DNA of 43,155 nt from Eubacteriales bacterium (GCA_030524125.1 JAUNHB010000003.1:22847-66001), one strand, 5' to 3'; positions 7,896-16,015 are shown, counted from the stretch's first letter. Notes: generated by a model not told the origin, from the sequence alone. A program made the numbers and translations.

Positions 7896-8522
7896 AAAGC
7901 CGGTCCGGTAGACGGCGTAGTTCATGGCGGCGGCCAGCAGGATGCCGCTGATCACATCGACGCAGGAATGCTGCTTTAAAAACATGGTGGACAGGATGAT
8001 GGACACGCACAGGATGCGGGAGCCCCAGACTGTCCACTTTTTGTCGCGCAGACCAGGCGTGCGCATGACCGCCGTGTGGGCCGCGATGGAGTTGAACACG
8101 TGGATGCTCGGCAGGATGTTCGTGGACGTGTCCGCCCAGTAGATGAAGCATACCAGCCGGATGAAGATGCTGTCGCTGTCAAATTCCGTGGGCCGCAGCA
8201 GGTGGCCGTTCGGATAGACGGTGGAGACGATGAGGAACAGCGTCATCCCGGTGTACAGCACGGCGATGTAGCGGAAAAAGCGCTCCCTGTCCTTCAGAAA
8301 CAGCCACACATACACCGCCCCGATGTAGACGAACCAGAGCAGATACGGAACGATGAAATACTCGCAGAACGGGATGTAGTCGTCCAGCGGAAAATGGATC
8401 ACATGGTAAGGCTTGCTGGCGCGGCTCTCCACCCACACAAACCATGCCAGATAAAATATAAAATAAGAAACAACCCATGCATAAGGGTATTTTTGCAAAA
8501 AGCTTCTGACTTTCTCAGTCAT
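7788..8522 (-). CDS. PAP2-superfamily membrane phosphatase
   Basis: A 244-residue membrane protein with about six hydrophobic segments. Catalytic elements of the inositol-phosphotransferase-like PAP2 branch are visible: R110-P in HLLRPTE, the P-S-I-H motif at 138-141, and S178 with H185 and D189 in a LKQHSCVDV motif. It probably dephosphorylates or transfers a phospho-head group on a lipid at the outer membrane face. ATG 8522 is chosen because CGGAGG precedes it and the first residues are a typical short N-terminus. The final 35 codons (past the last membrane helix) lie antisense to the glycosyltransferase gene, so this tail probably arose by stop-codon loss. Confidence 0.88.
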   Translation of the reverse strand: MTEKVRSFLQKYPYAWVVSYFIFYLAWFVWVESRASKPYHVIHFPLDDYIPFCEYFIVPYLLWFVYIGAVYVWLFLKDRERFFRYIAVLYTGMTLFLIVSTVYPNGHLLRPTEFDSDSIFIRLVCFIYWADTSTNILPSIHVFNSIAAHTAVMRTPGLRDKKWTVWGSRILCVSIILSTMFLKQHSCVDVISGILLAAAMNYAVYRTGFLVKAHDLVGKLVGHHRYFSPAFSRKIHRAAKDAEI

Positions 8523-8595
8523 GCAGTAACCTCCGATACGGCCGGCCCCACGCATCCGGAGGGCCGCTTTACAGTAACACTTGCTGCTTTTGGGT

Positions 8596-8624
8596 ATGAT
8601 AGCACATGAGTCGGCGGAACACAA
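8596..8624 (-). promoter_or_regulatory. Promoter of PAP2 gene
   Basis: On the minus strand, TTGTGT (8624-8619), a 17-base spacer and TATCAT (8601-8596) preceded by TGC. The leader to the ATG at 8522 is about 65 bases and GC-rich. Confidence 0.5.
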
Positions 8625-8692
8625 TAGAAGGAAAACCAAAGAATCCTTAAAAAAGTCTGAACAGTGTGTGAACGACCGCCGAAAAGTTCAAA

Positions 8693-8721
8693 TTGCAAAA
8701 CGGGAGAAAACGTGTTATACT
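8693..8721 (+). promoter_or_regulatory. Promoter of queT riboswitch transcript
   Basis: TTGCAA (8693-8698), a 17-base spacer and TATACT (8716-8721) preceded by TGT. The predicted start at 8728-8730 lies immediately before the first riboswitch stem. Confidence 0.7.
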
Positions 8722-8730
8722 TGCGCAATC

Positions 8731-8774
8731 GGTCAGTTCGAGACCTTCCTGACCTAAAACAAAACTAAAGGAGA
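8731..8774 (+). ncRNA. PreQ1-I riboswitch upstream of queT
   Basis: The leader fits the small class I preQ1 aptamer. P1 is GGTCAG (8731-8736) paired with CTGACC (8749-8754). The loop begins TTCGAGA, followed by CCTT (8744-8747), which can form the pseudoknot P2 with AAGG (8768-8771). Between P1 and P2 is the A-rich strand TAAAACAAAACTA, typical of the class. AAGG is part of the queT Shine-Dalgarno, so ligand binding should hide the ribosome binding site and lower translation. The assignment is from pattern recall plus the downstream gene; a covariance model search would settle it. Confidence 0.82.
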
Positions 8775-8781
8775 ACAAAAT

Positions 8782-9285
8782 ATGAAGACAACCAAGGTAC
8801 AATTTATGACGCAGGCGGCTATGATCGCCGCCATCTATGTAGTGCTCTGCCTCGTGTTTGAGCCGATCAGCTACGGAGCCATCCAGACCCGTATCGCCGA
8901 GGCGCTGACGGTGCTGCCGTATTTCACGCCGGCGGCCATACCGGGACTGTTTGTCGGCTGCCTGATCGCAAATCTGCTGGGCGGCGGGATCATGCTGGAC
9001 GTGATCTGCGGAAGCCTCGCCACGCTGATCGGAGCGGTCGGGACCTACGCGCTCCGGAGACGGAGCAAATATCTGGCGTCCATTCCGCCCATCGCGGCCA
9101 ACATCGTGATCGTGCCGTGGGTGCTGAAGCTGGGCTACGGCGAGCCTCTGCCGATCCCGTTCCTCATGGGGACGGTGGGAGTCGGAGAGATTCTCACCGC
9201 AGGAATCATAGGAACGTTTCTGCTCTGCGTTCTGAGCCGCTACCGGAACGTGCTGTTCGGAAAGGGAAGCTATACGGCGCAGTGA
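8782..9285 (+). CDS. queT: QueT-family preQ1 transporter (ECF substrate-specific subunit)
   Basis: A 167-residue membrane protein with about five or six hydrophobic segments, matching the QueT family: QAAMIAAIYVVLCLVFEPISYGAIQTRIAEALTVLP opens it and LIANLLGGGIMLDVICGSLATLIGA follows. Members are S-components of energy-coupling-factor transporters that import queuosine precursors. No shared ECF module genes are nearby, so it must use one encoded elsewhere. The preQ1-I riboswitch in its leader supports the substrate. The AAAGGAG site lies eight bases before ATG 8782 and is part of the riboswitch. The stop is nine bases from the convergent spoVAE stop. Confidence 0.93.
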   Translation: MKTTKVQFMTQAAMIAAIYVVLCLVFEPISYGAIQTRIAEALTVLPYFTPAAIPGLFVGCLIANLLGGGIMLDVICGSLATLIGAVGTYALRRRSKYLASIPPIAANIVIVPWVLKLGYGEPLPIPFLMGTVGVGEILTAGIIGTFLLCVLSRYRNVLFGKGSYTAQ

Positions 9286-9294
9286 CGGAGTCGT

Positions 9295-9651
9295 CTACCG
9301 CTTCATCTTGGAGTCGAAGAGCAGGCTCGCCAGATAACCGAACACCAGCGCGGCGCATGTCCCGGCGGAGCCGGCCGTGAAGCCGCCCTTGAAGACTCCC
9401 AGAAGTCCCTCTTTGTCCACGGCTTCCCTGACGCCCTCCCACAGGACGTTTCCGAAGCCGAGAAGCGGGACGCTGGCGCCGGCCTTCGCAAAGTCAAGGA
9501 AGGGCCCGTAGAGTCCCGCCGCGCCGAGGACGGCGCCGGCGCATACCAGAAGGACCATGATCCGTCCGGGCATCAGTTTGGTCTTTTCCATCAGGATCTG
9601 GACGAGGGCGCAGATCAGCCCGCCGACCCAGAAAGTGTTGAGATAGTCCAT
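9295..9651 (-). CDS. spoVAE: Stage V sporulation protein AE
   Basis: A 118-residue membrane protein of SpoVAE length. Recognised segments are FWVGGLICALVQILMEKTKL, AGAVLGAAGLYGPFLDFAKAGASVPLLGFG, and KGGFTAGSAGTCAALVFGYLASLLF. SpoVA proteins form the inner-membrane channel that moves dipicolinic acid into and out of spores. Start ATG 9651 has an AAGGAG site and avoids an upstream extension without conservation. spoVAE normally sits with spoVAC and spoVAD, yet neither is adjacent here: upstream on the minus strand lies tRNA-Glu and downstream is queT. It marks the organism as a likely spore former. SpoVAC, a related paralogue, has a longer N-terminus and fits less well. Confidence 0.88.
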   Translation of the reverse strand: MDYLNTFWVGGLICALVQILMEKTKLMPGRIMVLLVCAGAVLGAAGLYGPFLDFAKAGASVPLLGFGNVLWEGVREAVDKEGLLGVFKGGFTAGSAGTCAALVFGYLASLLFDSKMKR

Positions 9652-9719
9652 AAAATCACTCCTTTTGGACAGTGTTTGCAGGCGGATCAAAAAATATGCA
9701 AAAAAATTTAAAATAGGGC

Positions 9720-9748
9720 TTGCAATTTAAAAAGACTTGTGGTATATT
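9720..9748 (+). promoter_or_regulatory. Promoter of tRNA-Glu
   Basis: TTGCAA (9720-9725), a 17-base spacer and TATATT (9743-9748) preceded by TGG; start expected near 9755, about 33 bases before the mature tRNA. Confidence 0.6.
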
Positions 9749-9787
9749 AATCGAGTCGGCGGGAACAGCAAGCCGATCAGACAAGAT

Positions 9788-9859
9788 GGTAGATTGGTCA
9801 AGGGGTTAAGACGCCGCCCTCTCACGGCGGAAACAGGGGTTCGATTCCCCTATCTACTG
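9788..9859 (+). tRNA. tRNA-Glu (anticodon CTC)
   Basis: A 72-base cloverleaf. Acceptor 9788-9794 pairs with 9852-9858 (first pair G-U), discriminator G9859. The anticodon stem is CCGCC/GGCGG (9814-9818, 9826-9830) around a seven-base loop with CTC at 9821-9823. The T-loop is TTCGATT. CCA is not encoded and must be added after transcription. A strong terminator follows ten bases on. Confidence 0.96.
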
Positions 9860-9868
9860 CTTCTTACA

Positions 9869-9912
9869 AATGGCAGAAACCTGTAAAAAGGTTTCTGCCA
9901 TTCTTGTTTTCT
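9869..9912 (+). terminator. Terminator of tRNA-Glu
   Basis: A perfect 14-bp stem (9869-9882 with 9889-9902), a six-base loop GTAAAA, then CTTGTTTT. The T-rich tail also contains the -35 box of the next promoter. Confidence 0.88.
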
Positions 9913-9932
9913 CCGGACAGTTTTGCTATAAT
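9904..9932 (+). promoter_or_regulatory. Promoter of zinc-ribbon/DegV/ATPase/ABC-F unit
   Basis: TTGTTT (9904-9909), a 17-base spacer and consensus TATAAT (9927-9932) preceded by TGC. The leader to ATG 9980 is about 40 bases. Confidence 0.62.
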
Positions 9933-9979
9933 AAAATGAAATGCGGTTTTTGAGCCGCGCGCACTTTGGGAGGAAGTAT

Positions 9980-10366
9980 ATGAAGATATGGTTGATCCTT
10001 CTGATCGTTCTGCTGCCGCTGATCGGCAGACAAAGAAAATCCGGGGAACGGAAACCGGACAGGCCGCTTGGACCGGCTGTGAAAAGGTCAGCCCCCACCG
10101 CGGTCCCGAACAAGCCGCGCAGCGCGAGCCGGAGCAGGGAAGAGGAGGCCATACGGATCCGCACGAGATCGTCCAGGGAGTCGTGCCACTATGAGGCGGC
10201 CTATTCCAAAGGACGGCCGGACCAGGTGGGACGTCAGGGGGATTTTGACCTGGTGACGCCCGAAGGGATGGAACGGATCAAGTGCGGCTACTGCGGCGCG
10301 CAGAATTTTATTCCCGCAGGGAGCCGGGAACATTACCACTGTTATTTTTGTTGGGAAAAATTATAA
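9980..10366 (+). CDS. Small membrane-anchored zinc-ribbon protein
   Basis: A 128-residue protein starting with one hydrophobic segment (residues 2-15, KIWLILLIVLLPLIG), a basic low-complexity linker (16-66), and a C-terminal zinc ribbon with C102-x2-C105 and C121-x2-C124. ATG 9980 is chosen for its GGGAGGAAG site; an earlier in-frame ATG at 9941 has none. I do not recognise a named family. The fold suggests a metal-stabilised docking or redox-neutral structural module held at the membrane's inner face. The DegV gene follows after 13 bases, so both are probably on one transcript. Confidence 0.78.
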   Translation: MKIWLILLIVLLPLIGRQRKSGERKPDRPLGPAVKRSAPTAVPNKPRSASRSREEEAIRIRTRSSRESCHYEAAYSKGRPDQVGRQGDFDLVTPEGMERIKCGYCGAQNFIPAGSREHYHCYFCWEKL

Positions 10367-10379
10367 AAGAGGATGGATT

Positions 10380-11240
10380 ATGAGTAAGATAGCGATTGTA
10401 ACGGACAGCAACAGCGGCATCAGCCAGAAGCAGGCGGAAGAGATGGGGATCTACGTGCTCCCGATGCCGTTTTTAATTGACGGAAAGGAATTTCTGGACG
10501 GGATCAACCTGTTTCCGAACCAGTTTTACGAGTATCTGGCCAGCGATGCGGACGTCTCCACGTCCCAACCGTCCCCGGACTCGGTGCTGACGCTGTGGGA
10601 CAGGCTTCTGAAGGAGTACGACGAGATCGTGCATATCCCCATGTCCAGCGGACTGAGCGGAAGCTGCCAGACGGCCATGATGCTGTCGGAGGATTATGAC
10701 GGAAGGGTGCAGGTGGTCAACAATCAGCGCATCTCTGTCACGCTGGTCCACGCGGTGATGGACGCGCTGGAGATGGTGAAAAAAGGCATGAATGCCGCCC
10801 AGATCAAGGAAACGCTGGAGAGAGAGGCGCTCTGGTCCAGCATTTACGTCACGGTGACGACGCTGAAATATTTGAAAAAGGGCGGAAGGATCACGCCGGC
10901 CGCCGCTGCGCTCGGCACGATGCTGCGCTTAAAGCCGGTGCTGCAGATCCAGGGAGAAAAACTGGACGCATTTTCCAAAGTGCGCACGATGAGCGCGGCA
11001 AAAAAGACGATGATCGACGCTCTCAGGAGCGATCTGGAGGGACGATTTGCAGGCTGTCCCATGCGCCTTGCCATCGCGCACACCAACAACGAAGAGGCCG
11101 CCATGGAATTTAAGAGGGAGCTGGAGGCGGAGTTTCCGGGATTTCCGGAGATCATTGTCAACGAGCTGTCCCTGAGCATCGCCTGTCACATCGGCGACGG
11201 CTCGCTGGCCGCCGCGTGCTCGCGGATCGCGGAAGTATAA
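10380..11240 (+). CDS. DegV family fatty-acid-binding protein
   Basis: A 286-residue DegV protein of usual length. Family marks are KIAIVTDSNSGIS at the N-terminus, the VSTSQPSPDS loop, the IPMSSGLSGSCQTA segment that holds the fatty-acid carboxylate, YLKKGGRI and LKPVLQI. FakB-type members present fatty acids to the kinase FakA for phosphorylation before incorporation into phospholipid; no fakA homologue is in the window. Which fatty acid it binds cannot be told. AGAGGA precedes the ATG. It is the second gene of a four-gene unit. Confidence 0.93.
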   Translation: MSKIAIVTDSNSGISQKQAEEMGIYVLPMPFLIDGKEFLDGINLFPNQFYEYLASDADVSTSQPSPDSVLTLWDRLLKEYDEIVHIPMSSGLSGSCQTAMMLSEDYDGRVQVVNNQRISVTLVHAVMDALEMVKKGMNAAQIKETLEREALWSSIYVTVTTLKYLKKGGRITPAAAALGTMLRLKPVLQIQGEKLDAFSKVRTMSAAKKTMIDALRSDLEGRFAGCPMRLAIAHTNNEEAAMEFKRELEAEFPGFPEIIVNELSLSIACHIGDGSLAAACSRIAEV

Positions 11241-11261
11241 GGAAATGAGGGTGTAGGTTCG

Positions 11262-14090
11262 GTGGATAAGTATGAGTACCGCCTGAAAGCGGAACAGATT
11301 GAAAAGCTGGTAAAGAAGAAGGATTATGCCACGGCGGTCAAGATCGCCGACACGATCGACTGGCGTCGGGTCAAGAACCTGAATATGCTCTATATCGTGG
11401 CGGATATTTATGAGGCGATGGAGCGTTATGAGGATTGTATGGAGATCCTGAACATCGCCTATGACCGCGCCCCGGTGGGGCGCATGATCCTCTATAAGAT
11501 GACGGAGATCGCCACAAAGACGCATAATTTCTCCGACGCCATCAGCTTGTACCGGGAGTTTGTGAAAGCGGCTCCCCATGACCAGAGCAGATATATTCTG
11601 AAATACCAGATCTATCGGGAGAGAGGCTCCGGCCTGGAGGATCAGATCAGGATCCTGCAGGAATATAAAACCCACGAATATCAGGAAAAATGGGCATACG
11701 AGCTGGCCTGCCGCTATGCGGACGCCGGTCTGACGGAGGACTGCGTCAGGGAGTGCGACGAGCTGATCCTCTGGTTCAGCGAAGGGGAATACGTGCTGAA
11801 GGCCATGGATCTGAAGAAGCTCTACGAGCCGCTGACCGCCGCTCAGCAGGAGAAATACGATCAGTTTTTCCGCTCCGGAGGACAGGCCCATGTCCATGAG
11901 GACGATTATGAGGAGACGGAGGTGAAGTTCAGCTCCGATAAGTTCAGTACCATCAATCTGCAGGCGGAGCTTGCGGCGAATCTGGGAGAGCTGCTGCAGG
12001 AGGATGCGGATATCGAGATCCCGGAGCTGGAGCCTGTCTCCATGGGGATACCATCGACCGAAACTGAGGAGCCGGAAACCGAGCTGGAGCTCGAGGATCT
12101 GACGCTGCCGGGTGAGAACGCGGCGGAAGCGGAAGCCGCTCCGGTGACTGGACAGGAGCTGGAGCTTGAAGAGTTGTCTTTGTCGGATGAAAATGCGGTG
12201 GAAGCGGAAGCTGAGCCGGCGTCCGGACTGGAACTGGAGCTTGAGGAACTGACGCTGCCGGACGAGAACGAGGCGGAGAAGCCGGAAGCCGGGCCGGCGA
12301 TTGGACAGGAACCGGAGATCGAAGAGTTGGAGCTGCCGGTTGAGAACGTCGTAGAGGAGCCGAAAACCGAGCCGGTGACTGGGCTGGAACTGGAGCTTGA
12401 GGAACTGACGCTGCCGGACGAAGGTGCGGCGGAGAAGCCGGAAGCCGAGCCGGTGACTGGGCTGGAACTGGAGCTTGAGGAACTGACGCTGCCGGACGAA
12501 GGTGCGGCGGAGAAGCCGGAAGCCGCTCCGGTGATTGGACAGGAGCCGGAACTCGAGGAACTGGAGCTGCCGGTTGAGAACGCCGTAGAGGAGCCGGAAA
12601 TCGAGCCGATAACTGGACTGGAATTGGAGCTTGAGGAACTGACGCTGCCGGACGAGAGCGCGGCGGAGACTTTGGAAGTCGCGCCGGTGTCGGAACTGGA
12701 ACCGGAGCTTGAGGAGCTGTCCCTCCCGATGGAGGAGCCGGAGTCGTCACTTCCGGAGGAGAGCGCCGCAGCCTGCGCGCAGGAGAGTCTGCCAGCGGAG
12801 GAACCTGCGTCCGCGCAGGACGGAGAGGTCGCGCCGGAGGAGGCGGTGGAAAAGCAGATCACCGGCCAGCTCACGATCGACGACATCCTGCTGGAGTGGG
12901 AGAATAAAAAAGCGGAAGCCAGAGCGATCCTGGAGGCGACGTCCAGACAGGAGGAGGCCCGCAAGGAGAAGGTGCGTCAGGAGACGGCGGAGCTGGTGCG
13001 GCTGATCTCGGGCACGTCCGAAGAAATCCCGGAGGACGTACAGCAGATCCTGAAGGAAGCGGACGAGGCGAAGAAGCCGGAGCCGCTGGTGACGGAGGAC
13101 GACCTCCCGAGAGATGTGGACGATCCGGCGGAGGATCTGACCATCGAGGAGCTGGAGATCCTGCCGGAACCGGCGGCGCCCTCGGAACAGAAGACGCCGC
13201 AGGGTATGGGAAAAGAGAAGAGCCCGGCCGTACAGGGACCGTCGAAGGTGTCCAGAGACACCACGTCCATGAATATGATCCAGGAGCTGGAGCGGTCTCT
13301 GGCGAGAGAGGTGTCGGAGATGGCGGTCAACGCCGGTCATCTGACCAAGGAACAGGCCAGGATGTTCGCCTATTTCATTTCGGTGAAGGGAATGAGCGAG
13401 CAGCTTTCCCGTCTGTTCAAGGGGCAGACGGCCACGGAGCGGACCAATTCCTCCCGGGGCAATCTGGTCGTGACCGGGACGCCCGGAAACGGCAAGACGA
13501 CCCTCGCCATCGACATCGTGAAGGCGCTTCAGCGCCAGAAGCGGATCGAGGGAAGAAAGCTTGCGAAGATCAGTGGACAGAAGCTCAATTCCAAGGATAT
13601 TTACGAGGTGCTGACCCGTCTGAAGGGCGGCGCGCTGATCGTGGAGCGGGCGGGGGAGATGTCCGACGCGTCTATGATGGCGCTGAGCCTTGCCATGGAG
13701 GGCGATACGGGCGGACTGCTGATCATTCTGGAGGATACGTCGTCGGAGATCCGCCGTCTGTTCCTCAAAAACAAGAACTTTGCATCCAAATTTGATTTTA
13801 CGATAGACATTCCGATCTTCACAAACGACGAGCTGGTGACATTTGCGAAATCCTACGCTTCCGAGCTGGGATACGCCTTCGACGAATTTGCGGTGCTGGC
13901 GCTCTACGACCGCATCGGAAACAGCCAGACCAACGACCATGTGGTGTCGGTGGCCGAGGTGAAGGACGTGGTGGACGACGCTATCGCCCGCGGAGAGAAA
14001 CGGAGCGTCCGGCATCTGTTCGCGAAGATCATGAAGAAAAATATAGACCATGAGGGCCGTCGGCTTTTGCGGGAAGAGGATTTTGAGTAA
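11262..14090 (+). CDS. TPR / acidic-repeat / P-loop ATPase protein
   Basis: A 942-residue protein in three parts. Residues 1-205 are helical TPR-like repeats (AVKIADTIDWRRV, YEDCMEILNIAYDRAP). Residues about 220-490 are a very acidic, disordered stretch of 26-residue repeats built on LELEELTLPDE, followed by a charged coiled coil to about 590. Residues about 675-930 form a P-loop ATPase with Walker A GTPGNGKT near 739-746 and a Walker-B-like GALIVERAG. GTG 11262 is used because a stop lies in frame just upstream and GAGG sits 11 bases before. I recall similar TPR starts in Lachnospiraceae proteins of unknown function. A cytoplasmic scaffold or remodelling ATPase is plausible, but this is inference. 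Confidence 0.85.
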   Translation: MDKYEYRLKAEQIEKLVKKKDYATAVKIADTIDWRRVKNLNMLYIVADIYEAMERYEDCMEILNIAYDRAPVGRMILYKMTEIATKTHNFSDAISLYREFVKAAPHDQSRYILKYQIYRERGSGLEDQIRILQEYKTHEYQEKWAYELACRYADAGLTEDCVRECDELILWFSEGEYVLKAMDLKKLYEPLTAAQQEKYDQFFRSGGQAHVHEDDYEETEVKFSSDKFSTINLQAELAANLGELLQEDADIEIPELEPVSMGIPSTETEEPETELELEDLTLPGENAAEAEAAPVTGQELELEELSLSDENAVEAEAEPASGLELELEELTLPDENEAEKPEAGPAIGQEPEIEELELPVENVVEEPKTEPVTGLELELEELTLPDEGAAEKPEAEPVTGLELELEELTLPDEGAAEKPEAAPVIGQEPELEELELPVENAVEEPEIEPITGLELELEELTLPDESAAETLEVAPVSELEPELEELSLPMEEPESSLPEESAAACAQESLPAEEPASAQDGEVAPEEAVEKQITGQLTIDDILLEWENKKAEARAILEATSRQEEARKEKVRQETAELVRLISGTSEEIPEDVQQILKEADEAKKPEPLVTEDDLPRDVDDPAEDLTIEELEILPEPAAPSEQKTPQGMGKEKSPAVQGPSKVSRDTTSMNMIQELERSLAREVSEMAVNAGHLTKEQARMFAYFISVKGMSEQLSRLFKGQTATERTNSSRGNLVVTGTPGNGKTTLAIDIVKALQRQKRIEGRKLAKISGQKLNSKDIYEVLTRLKGGALIVERAGEMSDASMMALSLAMEGDTGGLLIILEDTSSEIRRLFLKNKNFASKFDFTIDIPIFTNDELVTFAKSYASELGYAFDEFAVLALYDRIGNSQTNDHVVSVAEVKDVVDDAIARGEKRSVRHLFAKIMKKNIDHEGRRLLREEDFE
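12088..12730 (+). repeat. In-frame 78-bp tandem repeats encoding acidic 26-residue units
   Basis: Bases 12371-12448 and 12449-12526 are near-identical 78-bp copies; more diverged copies flank them on both sides across roughly 12088-12730. The period is a multiple of three, so copy-number change keeps the frame. The units encode a Glu/Leu/Pro-rich repeat. Confidence 0.85.
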
Positions 14091-14105
14091 GGCGGCGGAA
14101 ACGAT

Positions 14106-15905
14106 ATGAATTTATTGACGGCAAAAGAAATCAGCAAGCATTATACGGACAAGGAGCTTTTCACAAAGGCAGATTTCAGCATCGAGGAGGGGGACAAGAT
14201 CGGGATCGTCGGGATCAATGGCACCGGGAAATCCACGCTTCTCCGGCTGCTGGCCGGGCTCGAGGAGCCGGACGAGGGCGAGATCGTCAAAGGGAACAAG
14301 GTGTATGTCCGCTACCTTTCGCAGAACCCGGAATTTCCGGAGGGAATGACGGTCTACGATTATGTGGTGACGGCCAACCGGACCGAGGACAACGAGTGGA
14401 GCATCGCGGGCGACGGGAAGGCGATCCTAAACCAGATGGGATTTTCGGACGAAAATGAGCCTGTGGACCACCTCTCGGGCGGACAGCGGAAAAAAGCGGC
14501 GCTGGCCGCGGCTCTGATGGCTCCCTGCGACATTCTTTTGCTGGACGAGCCCACCAACCACCTGAACAGCGACATGATCCTGTGGCTGGAGAACGCGCTG
14601 ATCCGGCGGAAGGGCGCGCTTGTCATGGTGACTCACGACAGGTATTTTCTGGATCGGGTGTGCAGCCGCATTGTGGAAATGGACAAGGGAAAGCTTTACA
14701 GCTATCAGACCAATTTCGCGGGCTTTCTGGAAGCCAAGGCGGCCAGAGAGGACGCGGAGCTGGCGACCTACCGGAAAAATAAAAATATCCTGAGGATCGA
14801 GCTGGAGTGGATGCGGCGGGGCGCACGGGCGCGTTCCACAAAGCAAAAAGCCCATATCCAGCGGTACGAGGAGCTGAAAAATACGACGAAAGCGCCGGTT
14901 GCGGACGGAAAGGTGGAACTTGGCACGGTCTCCTCGAGGCTGGGAAAGAAGACGCTGGAGCTCTCCGGGATCTGCAAGAGCTACGGAGAACGTCTGCTGA
15001 TCGACCATTTCAGCTACGCGTTCCGGAAGCAGGACCGGATCGGCTTCGTGGGGGCCAACGGCTGCGGCAAGACGACGCTGATGAAGATCATCATGGGCGT
15101 CGAGAAGCCGGATCAAGGAGAGGTGATCCTCGGCCCTACCGTGAAGCTTGGATATTTCTCGCAGGAGAACGAGTCTCTGGATCCGAAGCAGCGGGTCATC
15201 GACTATATCCGCGATACGGCGGAGTTTGTCCGGACGGAGGACGGAGTCGTGTCGGCGTCGGTCATGCTGGAGCGGTTTTTGTTTGACGGCGCGCTTCAGT
15301 ATTCCCTGATCGGGAAGCTGTCCGGCGGTGAAAAGCGGCGGCTGTATCTTTTGAAGGTGCTGATGGAAGCGCCGAACATCCTGATCCTGGACGAGCCCAC
15401 CAACGATCTGGACATCCAGACGCTGGCCATTCTGGAGGATTATCTGGAACGGTTTCCGGGAATCCTGATCACGGTCTCCCATGACCGGTATTTTCTGGAT
15501 AAGGTGGCGGACCGCCTGTTTGCCTTCGAGGAGGGCGGCAGGCTCCGCCAGTACGAGGGCGGCTATTCGGACTACCTGGAAGCGAAAAAGCAGTGGGAGC
15601 AGCCGGATCCGGGCCGGGCGAAGCCGAAAAAGGCGGCCTCGGAGAAGACGGAGCGGACCCGGCAGACCAAACTGAAATTCACATGGCAGGAGCAGCGGGA
15701 CTACGAGACCATCGAGGAAGAGATCGAGGGGATCGAGGAGAAGCTCCGGGAGCTTGACCGGCAGATCGAGCGCTCGGCCACGGATTTCGTGAAGCTGAAC
15801 GAGCTGACGGCGCAGAAGGAGGAGCAGGAGGCGCTGCTGGAGGAGAAGATGGAGCGGTACCTGTATCTGACGGATCTGGCCGAGCGGATCGAAAGGCAGA
15901 GATAG
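14106..15905 (+). CDS. ABC-F family ATPase (Uup-like)
   Basis: A 599-residue protein with two ABC domains and no membrane segments. Domain 1 has Walker A GINGTGKS (36-43), signature LSGGQ and Walker B LLLDEPTNHL. The inter-domain linker (about 215-265) holds a basic ARSTKQKAHIQRYEEL helix. Domain 2 has GANGCGKT, LSGGE and LILDEPTNDL. A C-terminal coiled coil (about 520-598, YETIEEEIEGIEEKLRELD) is typical of Uup. ABC-F proteins act on ribosomes or, for Uup, on branched DNA and ribosome assembly; which applies here is not decided by sequence. The start is 15 bases after the ATPase gene's stop. A bidirectional terminator follows. Confidence 0.92.
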   Translation: MNLLTAKEISKHYTDKELFTKADFSIEEGDKIGIVGINGTGKSTLLRLLAGLEEPDEGEIVKGNKVYVRYLSQNPEFPEGMTVYDYVVTANRTEDNEWSIAGDGKAILNQMGFSDENEPVDHLSGGQRKKAALAAALMAPCDILLLDEPTNHLNSDMILWLENALIRRKGALVMVTHDRYFLDRVCSRIVEMDKGKLYSYQTNFAGFLEAKAAREDAELATYRKNKNILRIELEWMRRGARARSTKQKAHIQRYEELKNTTKAPVADGKVELGTVSSRLGKKTLELSGICKSYGERLLIDHFSYAFRKQDRIGFVGANGCGKTTLMKIIMGVEKPDQGEVILGPTVKLGYFSQENESLDPKQRVIDYIRDTAEFVRTEDGVVSASVMLERFLFDGALQYSLIGKLSGGEKRRLYLLKVLMEAPNILILDEPTNDLDIQTLAILEDYLERFPGILITVSHDRYFLDKVADRLFAFEEGGRLRQYEGGYSDYLEAKKQWEQPDPGRAKPKKAASEKTERTRQTKLKFTWQEQRDYETIEEEIEGIEEKLRELDRQIERSATDFVKLNELTAQKEEQEALLEEKMERYLYLTDLAERIERQR

Positions 15906-15927
15906 AAGACGGATATGCGGTGAGCGC

Positions 15928-15995
15928 AAAAGAGGCGGAACCCACGCCGCGGCAGATCAGAAGGATGCCGAGGCGTGGGTTCCGCCTCTTTTTGG
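15928..15995. terminator. Bidirectional terminator between convergent genes
   Basis: A perfect 21-bp stem (15928-15948 with 15972-15992) with a 23-base loop. The A-rich start and T-rich end (TTTTT) make it work for the ABC-F transcript on plus and for the flavoprotein transcript on minus. Confidence 0.92.
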
Positions 15996-16015
15996 CAGGG
16001 AGTCCATCCTCCGCC

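Noticed and set aside
12371-12526. Possible CRISPR array from regular repeats
   Set aside because: The repeats are contiguous without unique spacers, lie inside a coding frame and are multiples of three.
11953-12964. Ser-rich and Pro-rich open frames antisense to the acidic repeats
   Set aside because: They mirror the Glu/Leu repeat codons of the plus-strand protein and have no independent support.
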